Of a DNA stretch of 5,333 bases, positions 1 through 5,333 are shown in pieces (the stretch's first letter is position 1; the number at the start of each line of letters is the position of its first letter). Source of the stretch: Patescibacteria group bacterium (GTDB taxonomy: Bacteria; Patescibacteriota; Patescibacteriia; Patescibacteriales; GWC2-42-12); the NCBI GenBank assembly GCA_018827685.1, contig JAHJXD010000090.1, positions 1 to 5,333 of the forward strand. The letters run 5' to 3'. The notes beneath the pieces are model-generated. The model saw only the letters and a list, made by a program, of their open reading frames with translations, ran no database searches and was not told where the DNA came from. Both the position numbers and the translations under genes were made by a program.

Positions 1-116
1 AGCTGAACGAGGATTCCATGGATCTTGGGGTCCCGGTTGTAACGGTCGATCAGGGCCAGAAGTTCGGTCTCCGTAATGGTTTCCGGCTGGTCATCCTGAA
101 GGGAATAAAACCACCC
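1..116 (-). pseudogene. folD: Internal fragment of FolD (methylenetetrahydrofolate dehydrogenase/cyclohydrolase), cut by the window edge and by a junction
   Basis: Read on the minus strand in the register of codons 3-5, 6-8 and so on, this stretch gives YSLQDDQPETITETELLALI followed by DRYNRDPKIHGILVQL. This matches the FolD segment that runs from the loop before the ETITEEELLALID helix to the family signature GILVQLPLP. The window starts just after the Q-L of that signature. Its Gln corresponds to the active-site Gln of the family (Gln100 in human MTHFD1). FolD interconverts methylene-, methenyl- and formyl-tetrahydrofolate in the cytoplasm. Similarity to FolD is convincing from about 107 down to 1 and possible to 116. 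Beyond that the minus strand is only the shadow of recJ. The N-terminal ~60 residues of FolD, with the catalytic Lys, are therefore missing at the junction. The piece is too short to function. It is either a rearrangement remnant or the mark of an assembly chimera. Confidence 0.8.
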
Positions 117-749
117 CGTTGGCACCCGGGCATCCTCGGCATCGTCGCCTCTAAGCTCGTCGATCGCTTCGGCAGGCCGGCCATTCTGATCAGCCTGAAG
201 GACGGGGTCGGGAAAGGATCGGGACGCAGCGTCGCCGATTTCAATATTTACGAGGGGCTTAAACGCTGTCAAGCGCATCTTCTCTCCTACGGCGGCCACC
301 ACTACGCCGCGGGCATTTCGATCCGGGAAGAGGATATCGATCCCTTTTCAAAACTGCTCCGCGAGATCGTCCGTGAAAATGGCCCGGAACCCGATTTTGC
401 GGTCTGCACAACCATTGATGCCCAGTGCGGTCTGATGGACATCACGCATGAGCTTCTCTCCCAGATCGAGCAATTGGCCCCATTCGGAAACCGGAACCCG
501 GAGCCGGTCCTGTGCGTCCGGAATGTCAGCGTGGCCTCTCCCTCGATTGTCGGGAACAATCATCTGAAGATGCGCGTCAGCCATGACGGCGTATCCCGGA
601 ACTCCATCTGGTTCAGCAGGGGACAATACCTTCCGGAACTCTCCGCGGCGGTCCTGGATATCGTATTCACACCGCAAATCAATACCTGGAACGGCAACGC
701 GGATATCCAGCTCAAGATGAGGGATGTGGCCGTTCAGCCGAATTCCTGA
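18..749 (+). CDS. recJ: Single-stranded-DNA-specific exonuclease RecJ, C-terminal part only (5' end replaced by antisense folD sequence)
   Basis: RecJ degrades single-stranded DNA 5' to 3' in recombination and mismatch or base-excision repair, in the cytoplasm. RecJ similarity begins at Trp35 of this reading frame (base 120) with WHPGILGIVASKL. It continues through the DHHA1 domain with GKGSGRS (65-71), the FNIYEGL helix and the YGGHHYAAG glycine/histidine motif (91-99). A C-terminal OB-like domain (about 120-240) follows, with APFGNRNPEP as its RecJ-typical entry motif. The natural stop is TGA at 747-749. Family members are about 560-580 residues and only about 209 are here. The DHH domain with the metal-binding aspartates and histidines is absent. 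The first 34 codons encode no RecJ sequence and are the complement of a folD fragment, so ATG 18 is not a genuine start. It has no convincing ribosome binding site. As it stands the product would lack the nuclease active site. Confidence 0.85.
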   Translation: MDLGVPVVTVDQGQKFGLRNGFRLVILKGIKPPRWHPGILGIVASKLVDRFGRPAILISLKDGVGKGSGRSVADFNIYEGLKRCQAHLLSYGGHHYAAGISIREEDIDPFSKLLREIVRENGPEPDFAVCTTIDAQCGLMDITHELLSQIEQLAPFGNRNPEPVLCVRNVSVASPSIVGNNHLKMRVSHDGVSRNSIWFSRGQYLPELSAAVLDIVFTPQINTWNGNADIQLKMRDVAVQPNS

Positions 750-761
750 GTTGAAAATCCC

Positions 762-1028
762 TCAGCGCAAATCGCTTTCCGGATCGGCGTCACAGTCGTG
801 CTGCTCGCACCAGATCTTGAGAAATTGGAGACATTCCGCTACATCCTTCGAATGGATCTCTTCCACCTCCACGCGGCCCTTTCTCAGATATTCCCTTGTA
901 AACTGATTGATCTTGACGGGTGACTCGACCAAAAGGTGAGCTGATTTCTCAAAAGGGCGGCCGCCGCTCCACCTCCCTTTCCCAACCGCATCGCCAGCCC
1001 CTGCTTTTCGCGGATCCATGTTTCCCAT
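762..1028 (-). CDS. Possible small protein, unknown function
   Basis: This minus-strand ORF of up to 88 codons lies in the gap between recJ and the penicillin-binding protein gene. I do not recognise it. The last ~50 residues (from about KINQFTREYLRKG to the end) look protein-like: a charged amphipathic stretch with EVEEIHSKDVAECLQFLKIW, three cysteines (66, 74, 79) and an acidic tail, with codon choice like the neighbouring genes. The first ~30 residues are Gly/Arg-rich and look like non-coding translation. The true start may therefore be internal, for example TTG at 932, though no good ribosome binding site precedes it. The ATG at 1028 has only a distant GAGGA and overlaps the -35 box of the divergent gene. 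The stop is 12 bases from the recJ stop in convergent orientation. It could equally be a chance ORF. Confidence 0.3.
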   Translation of the reverse strand: MGNMDPRKAGAGDAVGKGRWSGGRPFEKSAHLLVESPVKINQFTREYLRKGRVEVEEIHSKDVAECLQFLKIWCEQHDCDADPESDLR

Positions 1029-1056
1029 TGACAGGTACTTACTTTTCCTCTATTTT
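1028..1056 (+). promoter_or_regulatory. Sigma70-type promoter for the penicillin-binding protein and lipoprotein genes
   Basis: A perfect -35 hexamer TTGACA (1028-1033) is separated by exactly 17 bases from TATTTT (1051-1056), which matches four of six consensus -10 positions. Transcription would start near 1063, leaving a leader of about 43 bases before the GTG at 1106. The position agrees with a start at 1106 and argues against in-frame starts further upstream. No operator-like palindrome is evident. Confidence 0.6.
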
Positions 1057-1095
1057 ACTCCGGCGTAACAGCAATCCTGTCAAATTCCATTGCGT

Positions 1096-1100
1096 AAGGA
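1096..1100 (+). promoter_or_regulatory. Ribosome binding site deciding the GTG 1106 start
   Basis: AAGGA lies five bases before GTG 1106. It is the only good Shine-Dalgarno sequence in front of an in-frame start near the membrane-anchor segment, and it lies downstream of the promoter. Confidence 0.65.
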
Positions 1101-1105
1101 AACAA

Positions 1106-3421
1106 GTGATCTTCCGGAAATCAATAAAAAAAAGGATCATCCTTTCCCTGTGTCTGCTTTCTTTTTTCATCGTCATTGGTGTGCTGCTTTACTGTCTGTA
1201 CCTTGCCATCCTGATCGATACGCGGTTTTCGGGAAGACGATGGAGCATACCTTCCAAAGTCTACTCCGACAGTACCCTGCTTTTTCCCGGGCAGCAGCTG
1301 AACCGGCCTCTCCTCATCAATAAACTGCGCCGTCTTGAGTACCGGAACATTGCGCATGCGCCGCAGTCAAGCGGCGAAATGCAGATTCTGGGATCATCAA
1401 TGGAAGTATACCTCCATGACCTGGAGATGCCGGCGAAAAAGCAAAAAGGCTTCCCCGTGAAAATTGCATTCCGGAGTCAGGAAATTGAAAGCATCATCCG
1501 CAAAGATAACGGGGAAACGCTGCCGCTTTTGGAACTGGAGCCGGAAAAGATCATGCTGTTTTTCGGTCCCGAGAGGCAGCAGCGGCAACTCGTTTCCATT
1601 GATCGTGTTCCGCAATATCTTATACACGCTGTGCTGGCCGCGGAAGACAGCCGCTTCTTCGAACATCACGGATTCGATTTCCGGTCCATCCTCCGGGCCA
1701 TATACATCAATATACGGCATGGAACGATCCGGCAGGGTGGATCGACACTGACCCAGCAACTGGCCAAGAGCTATTTCCTGACCCGAGAGAGGACGTTTAC
1801 GAGGAAGATCAAGGAACTGCTCATGGCGCTCACGATGGATATCAAGTACAAGAAAAAAGAAATCTTCGAGATCTACCTGAATGAAATTTACCTCGGCCAG
1901 AAGGGGTCTGTATCGATCAACGGTGTCGGTGAAGCCGCCTTCTTCTATTTCGGGAAACCGGTGGAAAACCTCTCCCTCGCTGAAGCGGCGACGATCGCGG
2001 GTCTTGTCAAAAGCCCCGGCCTGTACTCTCCTTATGTGAGTGAAACAAAATGCCGGGAGCAGAGGAACAAGGTTCTCCACGATATGGAGAAACTTGGGCA
2101 TATAACCCAAAAACAGATGGACGGCGCCGCTACAGATCCGGTGAAGACGGTGGGCTTTACGGCGTATGGGAAAAAGGCGCCCTATTTTGTCGATTACGTT
2201 TCCAAACAGCTGCCCGCCCTCTACTCCCCTAAGTTCCTTTCTTCACAGGGGCTGTCTATCTATACTACCGTGGATACGCAGGTGCAGGAAGCGGCAGAAA
2301 ACGCTTTGGAAAGGGGATTGGCCCGCTTGGAAAAGACCTATCCTTCCCTGAGGCGTTCCAATTCCGAGCGGAAACTCCAAGGCGCGATCATCGTCATGCA
2401 GCCGAAAACGGGATATATCCTCGCCATGGTCGGCGGCCGGGACTACTCGACAACCCAGTTCAACAGGGCGACCCAGGCGCGCCGGCAGCCGGGCAGTGCC
2501 ATCAAACCCTTCGTGTACGTGACCGGCCTGGATCAGTTTACTCCTGCAACAGTGCTCTCCAACGAGCAAAAAACATATGAAGTGAATGGGGAATCATGGA
2601 AGCCACATGGAAAGAGCTCTGATTCCGGAAAAGGGATACGGATGAGGGATGCGCTGGCGAGGTCGGACAATCTGGCCACCGTCGATCTGGCCATGAAAAT
2701 CGGTCTTGACAAGATCGTGGATACGGTGAAAGCCTTTCAGTTTTCTACACCCGTGAAGCCGCAGCCCTCTCTCGCGCTGGGAGCGTATGAAGTCATCCCC
2801 CTCGAACTGGCAAGGGCGTACTGTACTTTTGCGTCCGACGGCGTAGAGCCGTATCCGTTGTCCCTGAAGACCCTTGTGGATGAAAATGGAAATGTCCTGG
2901 AACAGAGGCACATGACCATTCAGAATATCATCTCTCCGGCCAAGGCGTATGTCATGAGCGATATGTTGCGAAGTGTGGTTACCGAAGGGACGGCAAAATC
3001 CGCGAAAAACATGGGGATAACGTTTCCTGTAGCGGGGAAAACGGGAACAACAAACGATTACCGGGATGCCTGGTTCGTCGGATACACTCCCGATCTTCTG
3101 GTACTGGTGTGGGTGGGTTTCGATAACGGGGAGAGTGTATCCGCGGAAGGGGCTGTGGCGGCGCTCCCCATCTGGGTGGACCTTGTAAGAGCCATACCGC
3201 AGTACGTCTCGACTGACTGGTTTACAATGCCTCCCGGCGTTGTGAAAGCAAAAGTCTGTTCGCAGAGCGGGCAATTGGCGATTGAATCCAGATGTCCTGA
3301 ATCCATCGAAGAGGTCTTCCTGGCGGAAAATGTGCCTGCTCTATACTGTCAAATTCCGGAACACCAGTCTCATTCCCGGGAAGTGTTGAAAACATGGTGG
3401 AAAAAGCTGTGGAAGAGGTAG
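1106..3421 (+). CDS. mrcB: Bifunctional penicillin-binding protein, PBP1B type (peptidoglycan glycosyltransferase and DD-transpeptidase)
   Basis: This class A PBP polymerises lipid II into glycan strands and cross-links the peptides, anchored in the inner membrane with its catalytic domains in the periplasm. The product is 771 residues, normal for the family. A basic N-terminus and one membrane helix (about 11-37) are followed by the PBP1-typical RRWSIPSKVYSDS segment and a UB2H-like region (about 45-150). The family-51 glycosyltransferase domain has catalytic Glu180 in EDSRFFEHHG, QGGSTLTQQLAKS (210-222) and the KIKELLMAL and EIYLNEIYLG motifs. The transpeptidase domain carries SAIK with nucleophile Ser464 and Lys467, SDN (520-522) and KTGTT (645-649). 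All catalytic motifs are intact. GTG 1106 was chosen for its ribosome binding site and its position downstream of the promoter. The reading frame is open back to 920 but that stretch is Arg/Ser/Pro-rich and unlike PBPs. The symbol follows the E. coli PBP1B gene. It is probably co-transcribed with the TPR lipoprotein gene three bases downstream. Confidence 0.93.
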   Translation: MIFRKSIKKRIILSLCLLSFFIVIGVLLYCLYLAILIDTRFSGRRWSIPSKVYSDSTLLFPGQQLNRPLLINKLRRLEYRNIAHAPQSSGEMQILGSSMEVYLHDLEMPAKKQKGFPVKIAFRSQEIESIIRKDNGETLPLLELEPEKIMLFFGPERQQRQLVSIDRVPQYLIHAVLAAEDSRFFEHHGFDFRSILRAIYINIRHGTIRQGGSTLTQQLAKSYFLTRERTFTRKIKELLMALTMDIKYKKKEIFEIYLNEIYLGQKGSVSINGVGEAAFFYFGKPVENLSLAEAATIAGLVKSPGLYSPYVSETKCREQRNKVLHDMEKLGHITQKQMDGAATDPVKTVGFTAYGKKAPYFVDYVSKQLPALYSPKFLSSQGLSIYTTVDTQVQEAAENALERGLARLEKTYPSLRRSNSERKLQGAIIVMQPKTGYILAMVGGRDYSTTQFNRATQARRQPGSAIKPFVYVTGLDQFTPATVLSNEQKTYEVNGESWKPHGKSSDSGKGIRMRDALARSDNLATVDLAMKIGLDKIVDTVKAFQFSTPVKPQPSLALGAYEVIPLELARAYCTFASDGVEPYPLSLKTLVDENGNVLEQRHMTIQNIISPAKAYVMSDMLRSVVTEGTAKSAKNMGITFPVAGKTGTTNDYRDAWFVGYTPDLLVLVWVGFDNGESVSAEGAVAALPIWVDLVRAIPQYVSTDWFTMPPGVVKAKVCSQSGQLAIESRCPESIEEVFLAENVPALYCQIPEHQSHSREVLKTWWKKLWKR
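3415..3418 (+). promoter_or_regulatory. Ribosome binding site of the lipoprotein gene, inside the end of the PBP gene
   Basis: GAGG sits six bases before ATG 3425, within the last codons of the PBP gene and just before its TAG stop (3419-3421). The arrangement favours translational coupling of the two genes. Confidence 0.6.
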
Positions 3422-3424
3422 GAT

Positions 3425-3859
3425 ATGAACGGTAAAAAACTTCAAATATTGTTATCGTGTTTACTATGCCTTATTCTGTCAGGTTGTGCCGCAGTTGCTC
3501 CCGTACCGTCGAAATACCCGCCAAGACCGGCTCCCGATACGAAGGCAGAAAAAAAAGAATTGCGCGAGGGGAAGCCCCGTCCAAGGGAGGTGGCGTCCCT
3601 CCATTTAACGGAACAGGGGCAGATGCTTCTCGAAAGCGGTAAAGTCGATGAGGCCATCGGTGTTCTGGAGAGGGCTGTCAATATCTATCCCTCGAACGGG
3701 AAAAATTACTATTACCTCGCAGAAGCCTGGCTGAAAAAGGGTAATGTAATGCAGGCCAGGGAGTGGAATCGGTTGGCGGGGATGTATCTGGCGGGAGATA
3801 GTGAATGGTCACCGCGGGTTTATGAACAGCGCGGAAGAATTAACGTGCACAGCCGGTAA
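3425..3859 (+). CDS. TPR-repeat outer-membrane lipoprotein, candidate LpoP-like activator of the adjacent PBP1B
   Basis: The 144-residue product starts with a lipoprotein signal peptide: lysines at 4-5, a hydrophobic core, and the lipobox LSGC with the lipidated Cys at 21. Residue +2 is Ala, not Asp, which predicts sorting to the outer membrane. A Pro-rich linker (about 25-55) is followed by two TPR-like helical pairs: LLESGKVDEAIGVLERAVNIYP (residues about 68-89; shown here as LLESGKVDEAIGVLERA plus VNIYP) and YYYLAEAWLKKGNVMQARE (95-113). The gene starts three bases after the PBP1B stop with an overlapping ribosome binding site. In Pseudomonas aeruginosa the TPR lipoprotein LpoP is encoded next to PBP1B and activates it. 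The same order, size, lipid anchor and fold here suggest the same role. This is inference from context and architecture, since TPR lipoproteins also serve in other assemblies. The gene ends 13 bases from a convergent gene. Confidence 0.85.
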   Translation: MNGKKLQILLSCLLCLILSGCAAVAPVPSKYPPRPAPDTKAEKKELREGKPRPREVASLHLTEQGQMLLESGKVDEAIGVLERAVNIYPSNGKNYYYLAEAWLKKGNVMQAREWNRLAGMYLAGDSEWSPRVYEQRGRINVHSR

Positions 3860-3872
3860 TAAATTCTGATTT

Positions 3873-4766
3873 TCACTGTTCGGTTCCCTGTCCGGCGCCA
3901 TAGGATATCGGGATATTGCCGAACTGTTCTCGACGCACTTCACTGCCCGTCCGGTCTCGGTACACGAGTTCATCAGTATCAAGATCGTATTCGGGGATGC
4001 CCGGGTCCTGCCACCGCGAAAGAAAATACCGATTCAGCGGGACATAGAGCCCACCGTGTTTCTGTTCGTTTCTGAAAACATATTCCGGCATATGACGCAC
4101 GTTCTGGCCCGTATGATAATGCCGGAGAAAAGCGTAATCTCCGACAATCGCCAGCTTCAGGAGCGGCTGGTCCGGGTACAGTTTCAGCCTGACTTGCTTC
4201 TGGGCTGCCCGGAGCCCTTTCAGAAAGTTTATGCTTTGCATGATCTGCTCCCGGATCACCTCGGGTGTAATTTCCGGATCCGGGATGCTTCCCGCACGGC
4301 TGATTGCCCCCTCCTCAAAGGGATTGAGCAGCATGATTTTCGCTTCGCGGCAATTCCCGACAGCCTCGAGCAGATCTCCTTCGGGTTCAACAAAGGACCG
4401 GTAACCGGTCGAGCCGATGATCATGAGTTCCCGTGCGTATCCCAGTTCCTTTTTCATTTTTTTTCTTCTTCTCTGCGCGAAGACTCCCCTTGACGGGGTC
4501 ACCAGGACCAGGCCGGCGCTTTTCGCCATTTTCGCAATTCTCCGGTCTTCCCATCTGCGCCTCATGTCGTTGAAAAAAAGGATCAACAGCACGGCTGTTA
4601 CCATTTCCAGCGCTATGAGAAAGAGCTTCTCGTTCTCGATGAAGGCCCAGGCACGCAACAAGCTTCCGGTCAAGGTACTGAGCACAAAGGGAAGAGAAAG
4701 CGCAAGGGCCGTACTCAGGAGAACAACGATGACATGGTACGAAATACGTGCAAGACTTTTGAACAT
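3873..4766 (-). CDS. Two-helix membrane protein with a cytoplasmic, possibly degenerate phospholipase D-like domain
   Basis: The 297-residue product has two hydrophobic helices (about 11-33 and 47-66) with a basic stretch after the second (MRRRWEDRR, 68-76), which puts both ends in the cytoplasm. The soluble part (about 83-255) alternates strands and helices: ELMIIGSTGYRSF (113-125), EAKIMLLNPFEEGAI (141-155), VRLKLYPDQPLLKLAIVGDY (192-211), a Tyr/His-rich FLRHYHTG (213-220) and FLSRW (248-252). That order resembles phospholipase D-like domains in which the HxK motifs are lost. I see no HxKxxxxD. This assignment is tentative and no catalytic activity is claimed. ATG 4766 is preferred because GAGGAG ends three bases before it. 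ATG 4784 has no Shine-Dalgarno sequence and the TTG at 4877 lies beyond a hairpin. A weak promoter candidate on this strand is TTGAAA (4824-4829) with CACAAT (4801-4806), spacing 17. The gene converges on the lipoprotein gene. Confidence 0.75.
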   Translation of the reverse strand: MFKSLARISYHVIVVLLSTALALSLPFVLSTLTGSLLRAWAFIENEKLFLIALEMVTAVLLILFFNDMRRRWEDRRIAKMAKSAGLVLVTPSRGVFAQRRRKKMKKELGYARELMIIGSTGYRSFVEPEGDLLEAVGNCREAKIMLLNPFEEGAISRAGSIPDPEITPEVIREQIMQSINFLKGLRAAQKQVRLKLYPDQPLLKLAIVGDYAFLRHYHTGQNVRHMPEYVFRNEQKHGGLYVPLNRYFLSRWQDPGIPEYDLDTDELVYRDRTGSEVRREQFGNIPISYGAGQGTEQ

Positions 4767-4769
4767 GTA

Positions 4770-4775
4770 CTCCTC
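4770..4775 (-). promoter_or_regulatory. Ribosome binding site supporting the start at 4766
   Basis: Read on the minus strand, GAGGAG is followed by TAC and then the ATG of 4766. The spacing of three bases is short, but no alternative in-frame start has any comparable site. Confidence 0.5.
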
Positions 4776-4818
4776 ACGGTCCATATCAATTATTTGTGCA
4801 ATTGTGAAAAAGGTTGGC

Positions 4819-4847
4819 GGCTCTTTCAAGGAGAATCTGAAAGAGCC
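4819..4847 (-). terminator. Perfect 10-bp hairpin downstream of the small exported protein gene
   Basis: GGCTCTTTCA (4819-4828) and TGAAAGAGCC (4838-4847) form a perfect 10-bp stem with a 9-base loop. On the minus strand the hairpin lies about 36 bases after the stop of the 116-residue gene and is followed, after seven bases, by TTTTT. That suits a weak Rho-independent terminator or attenuator on this strand. On the plus strand no T-run follows. The stem also contains the TTGAAA of a weak promoter candidate for the next gene, so a regulatory role is possible. Confidence 0.5.
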
Positions 4848-4882
4848 GTCATTGGCGATCCTTCCGATGGTGTTCAATCATG

Positions 4883-5233
4883 TCAGGACAGAACGATCAT
4901 CGCCATGATCAGCGAAAAGGCTATTTCGGTGCCTGCAGTGTTGTTATTCAGCGAAATCCTGTCGCACAGCGAGGACATCAACCGAAGTTTTTTCCCCTGC
5001 AAGGTGAGCAGTTTCTCGGCCGCTCTATCGAGGACTTTTCTGTCTGAATTCCTGGTTTCCAGAACGGCCAATATTTTAGAGATGTTATCCTTGCCTGAGA
5101 TCCCTGCATACCCATTTTTAGTCGCTTCTACGGGCTGATAGCCGAACGCCGTTGATGTACCGCCGATGATGAGGATACACAGGAATACAGCCGTCCAGTA
5201 CGCCGCTTTTTTAAGAAAATTATGTTCTGTCAT
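4883..5233 (-). CDS. Small exported or membrane protein, unknown function
   Basis: The 116-residue product starts at an ATG preceded at six bases by AAGGAGG, the strongest ribosome binding site in the window, so the start is well supported. An N-terminal signal or anchor segment (basic KK at 8-9, hydrophobic about 10-25) ends in a plausible signal peptidase I site after Ala29-Phe30-Gly31. The middle (about 50-95) is charged and probably helical, with ISKILAVLETRNSD, RAAEKLLTLQGKKLR and LMSSLCDRISL. The last 13 residues (AFSLIMAMIVLS and neighbours) are hydrophobic and end the protein without a charged tail, so the C-terminus may insert into a membrane. I do not recognise the family. It is upstream of the two-helix protein gene on the same strand, 116 bases away, with a hairpin between them. 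Confidence 0.7.
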   Translation of the reverse strand: MTEHNFLKKAAYWTAVFLCILIIGGTSTAFGYQPVEATKNGYAGISGKDNISKILAVLETRNSDRKVLDRAAEKLLTLQGKKLRLMSSLCDRISLNNNTAGTEIAFSLIMAMIVLS

Positions 5234-5234
5234 G

Positions 5235-5245
5235 GTGTTCCTCCT
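5235..5245 (-). promoter_or_regulatory. Strong ribosome binding site of the 116-residue gene
   Basis: On the minus strand AAGGAGG precedes ATG 5233 with the spacer AACACC. It is close to the full anti-Shine-Dalgarno complement and suggests efficient translation. Confidence 0.7.
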
Positions 5246-5259
5246 TTTATGAGTGTAAT

Positions 5260-5333
5260 GACGACCTCGTAAAAAGTCTTAAAAGTCGTGAAAATGGGAC
5301 GGCTTCGTAAAAAGGCCGCAGGCAAGGCGCGCG
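5260..5333. repeat. Imperfect direct repeat at the window end, probable dispersed intergenic repeat
   Basis: GACGACCTCGTAAAAAGTC (5260-5278) and GACGGCTTCGTAAAAAGGC (5298-5316) agree at 16 of 19 positions with a period of 38 bases. They are followed by GGCCGCAGGCAAGGCGCGCG-like sequence running off the end. Elements of this appearance recur between genes in deltaproteobacterial genomes, as I recall them, and a dispersed repeat would explain why the contig stops here. It lies just upstream of the 116-residue gene and may overlap its promoter, but no clear promoter hexamers were found. Confidence 0.5.

Larger units (their letters stand above)
750..1105. other. 356-base gap between recJ and the PBP1B gene
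   Basis: The gap holds the doubtful minus-strand ORF (762-1028), the forward promoter (1028-1056) and the PBP1B leader with its ribosome binding site. No convincing recJ terminator is visible, only a 5-bp CTGAG/CTCAG stem at the recJ stop. On the minus strand TTGACA (1078-1083) and TAAAAT (1052-1057) face the small ORF, but their 20-base spacing is poor for a promoter. Confidence 0.5.

Noticed and set aside
18..119. The N-terminal 34 codons of the first plus-strand ORF as a genuine or novel RecJ N-terminus
   Set aside because: The opposite strand gives an excellent FolD sequence over the same bases, while the plus-strand translation resembles nothing in RecJ.
746..763. CTGAG/CTCAG inverted repeat at the recJ stop as a terminator
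   Set aside because: The stem is only 5 bp with a 9-base loop and no T-run.
1052..1083. Minus-strand promoter TTGACA/TAAAAT facing the small ORF
   Set aside because: The hexamers are good but the 20-base spacing is outside the usual range, so it is not listed as a feature.
1397..2110. 237-codon minus-strand ORF inside the PBP gene
   Set aside because: It is antisense to the glycosyltransferase domain, which has all its conserved motifs. The translation is Arg/Phe-rich with no recognisable domain.
2594..3274. 226-codon minus-strand ORF inside the PBP gene
   Set aside because: It is a shadow of the transpeptidase domain with its SDN and KTG motifs and shows no domain of its own.
4767..4877. 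Upstream starts (TTG 4877, ATG 4784) for the two-helix membrane protein
   Set aside because: Neither has a ribosome binding site, and the TTG would place the hairpin inside the coding region. ATG 4766 has GAGGAG and directly precedes the membrane helix.
4417..5138. Plus-strand ORFs of 163 and 134 codons at the right end
   Set aside because: They overlap the two minus-strand genes, which have better start sites and clear membrane or signal segments. The plus-strand products have atypical composition.

Overview
The 5.3 kb window looks like a short contig from a Gram-negative bacterium, probably a deltaproteobacterium of the Desulfobacterota/Syntrophia type. This placement is inference. It rests on a PBP1B-type penicillin-binding protein paired with an outer-membrane TPR lipoprotein, moderate GC content, and a terminal CTCGTAAAAAGTC-type intergenic repeat that I associate with such genomes. 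No marker gene fixes the taxon.

Left end (1-749): about 630 bases encode the C-terminal part of the single-strand exonuclease RecJ on the + strand (DHHA1 and OB-type domains). The first ~107-116 bases are not RecJ. Read on the - strand they encode an internal piece of FolD, so the plus-strand ORF from 18 begins with about 30 residues of antisense FolD. The join near 108-119 is either a real rearrangement or, more simply, an assembly chimera at a contig end. The RecJ DHH catalytic domain is absent.

Middle (750-3859): a 356-base gap holds a possible small minus-strand ORF and a good sigma70-type promoter (TTGACA, 17 bases, TATTTT). The promoter drives a bifunctional class A penicillin-binding protein (PBP1B type, GTG start at 1106, 771 aa). 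Three bases after its stop codon begins a 144-residue TPR lipoprotein whose ribosome binding site overlaps the end of the PBP gene. This pair resembles the Pseudomonas PBP1B/LpoP arrangement, in which the outer-membrane lipoprotein activates the inner-membrane synthase. It is the most interesting functional hypothesis in the window.

Right end (3860-5333): two minus-strand genes converge on the lipoprotein gene. The upstream one encodes a 116-residue exported or membrane protein of unknown function with a strong ribosome binding site. A 10-bp perfect hairpin follows it. The second encodes a 297-residue protein with two membrane helices and a cytoplasmic domain that recalls degenerate phospholipase D-like folds. 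The last ~75 bases carry an imperfect 19-base direct repeat with a 38-base period, a probable dispersed intergenic repeat where the contig broke. I found no RNA gene, CRISPR array or transposase.
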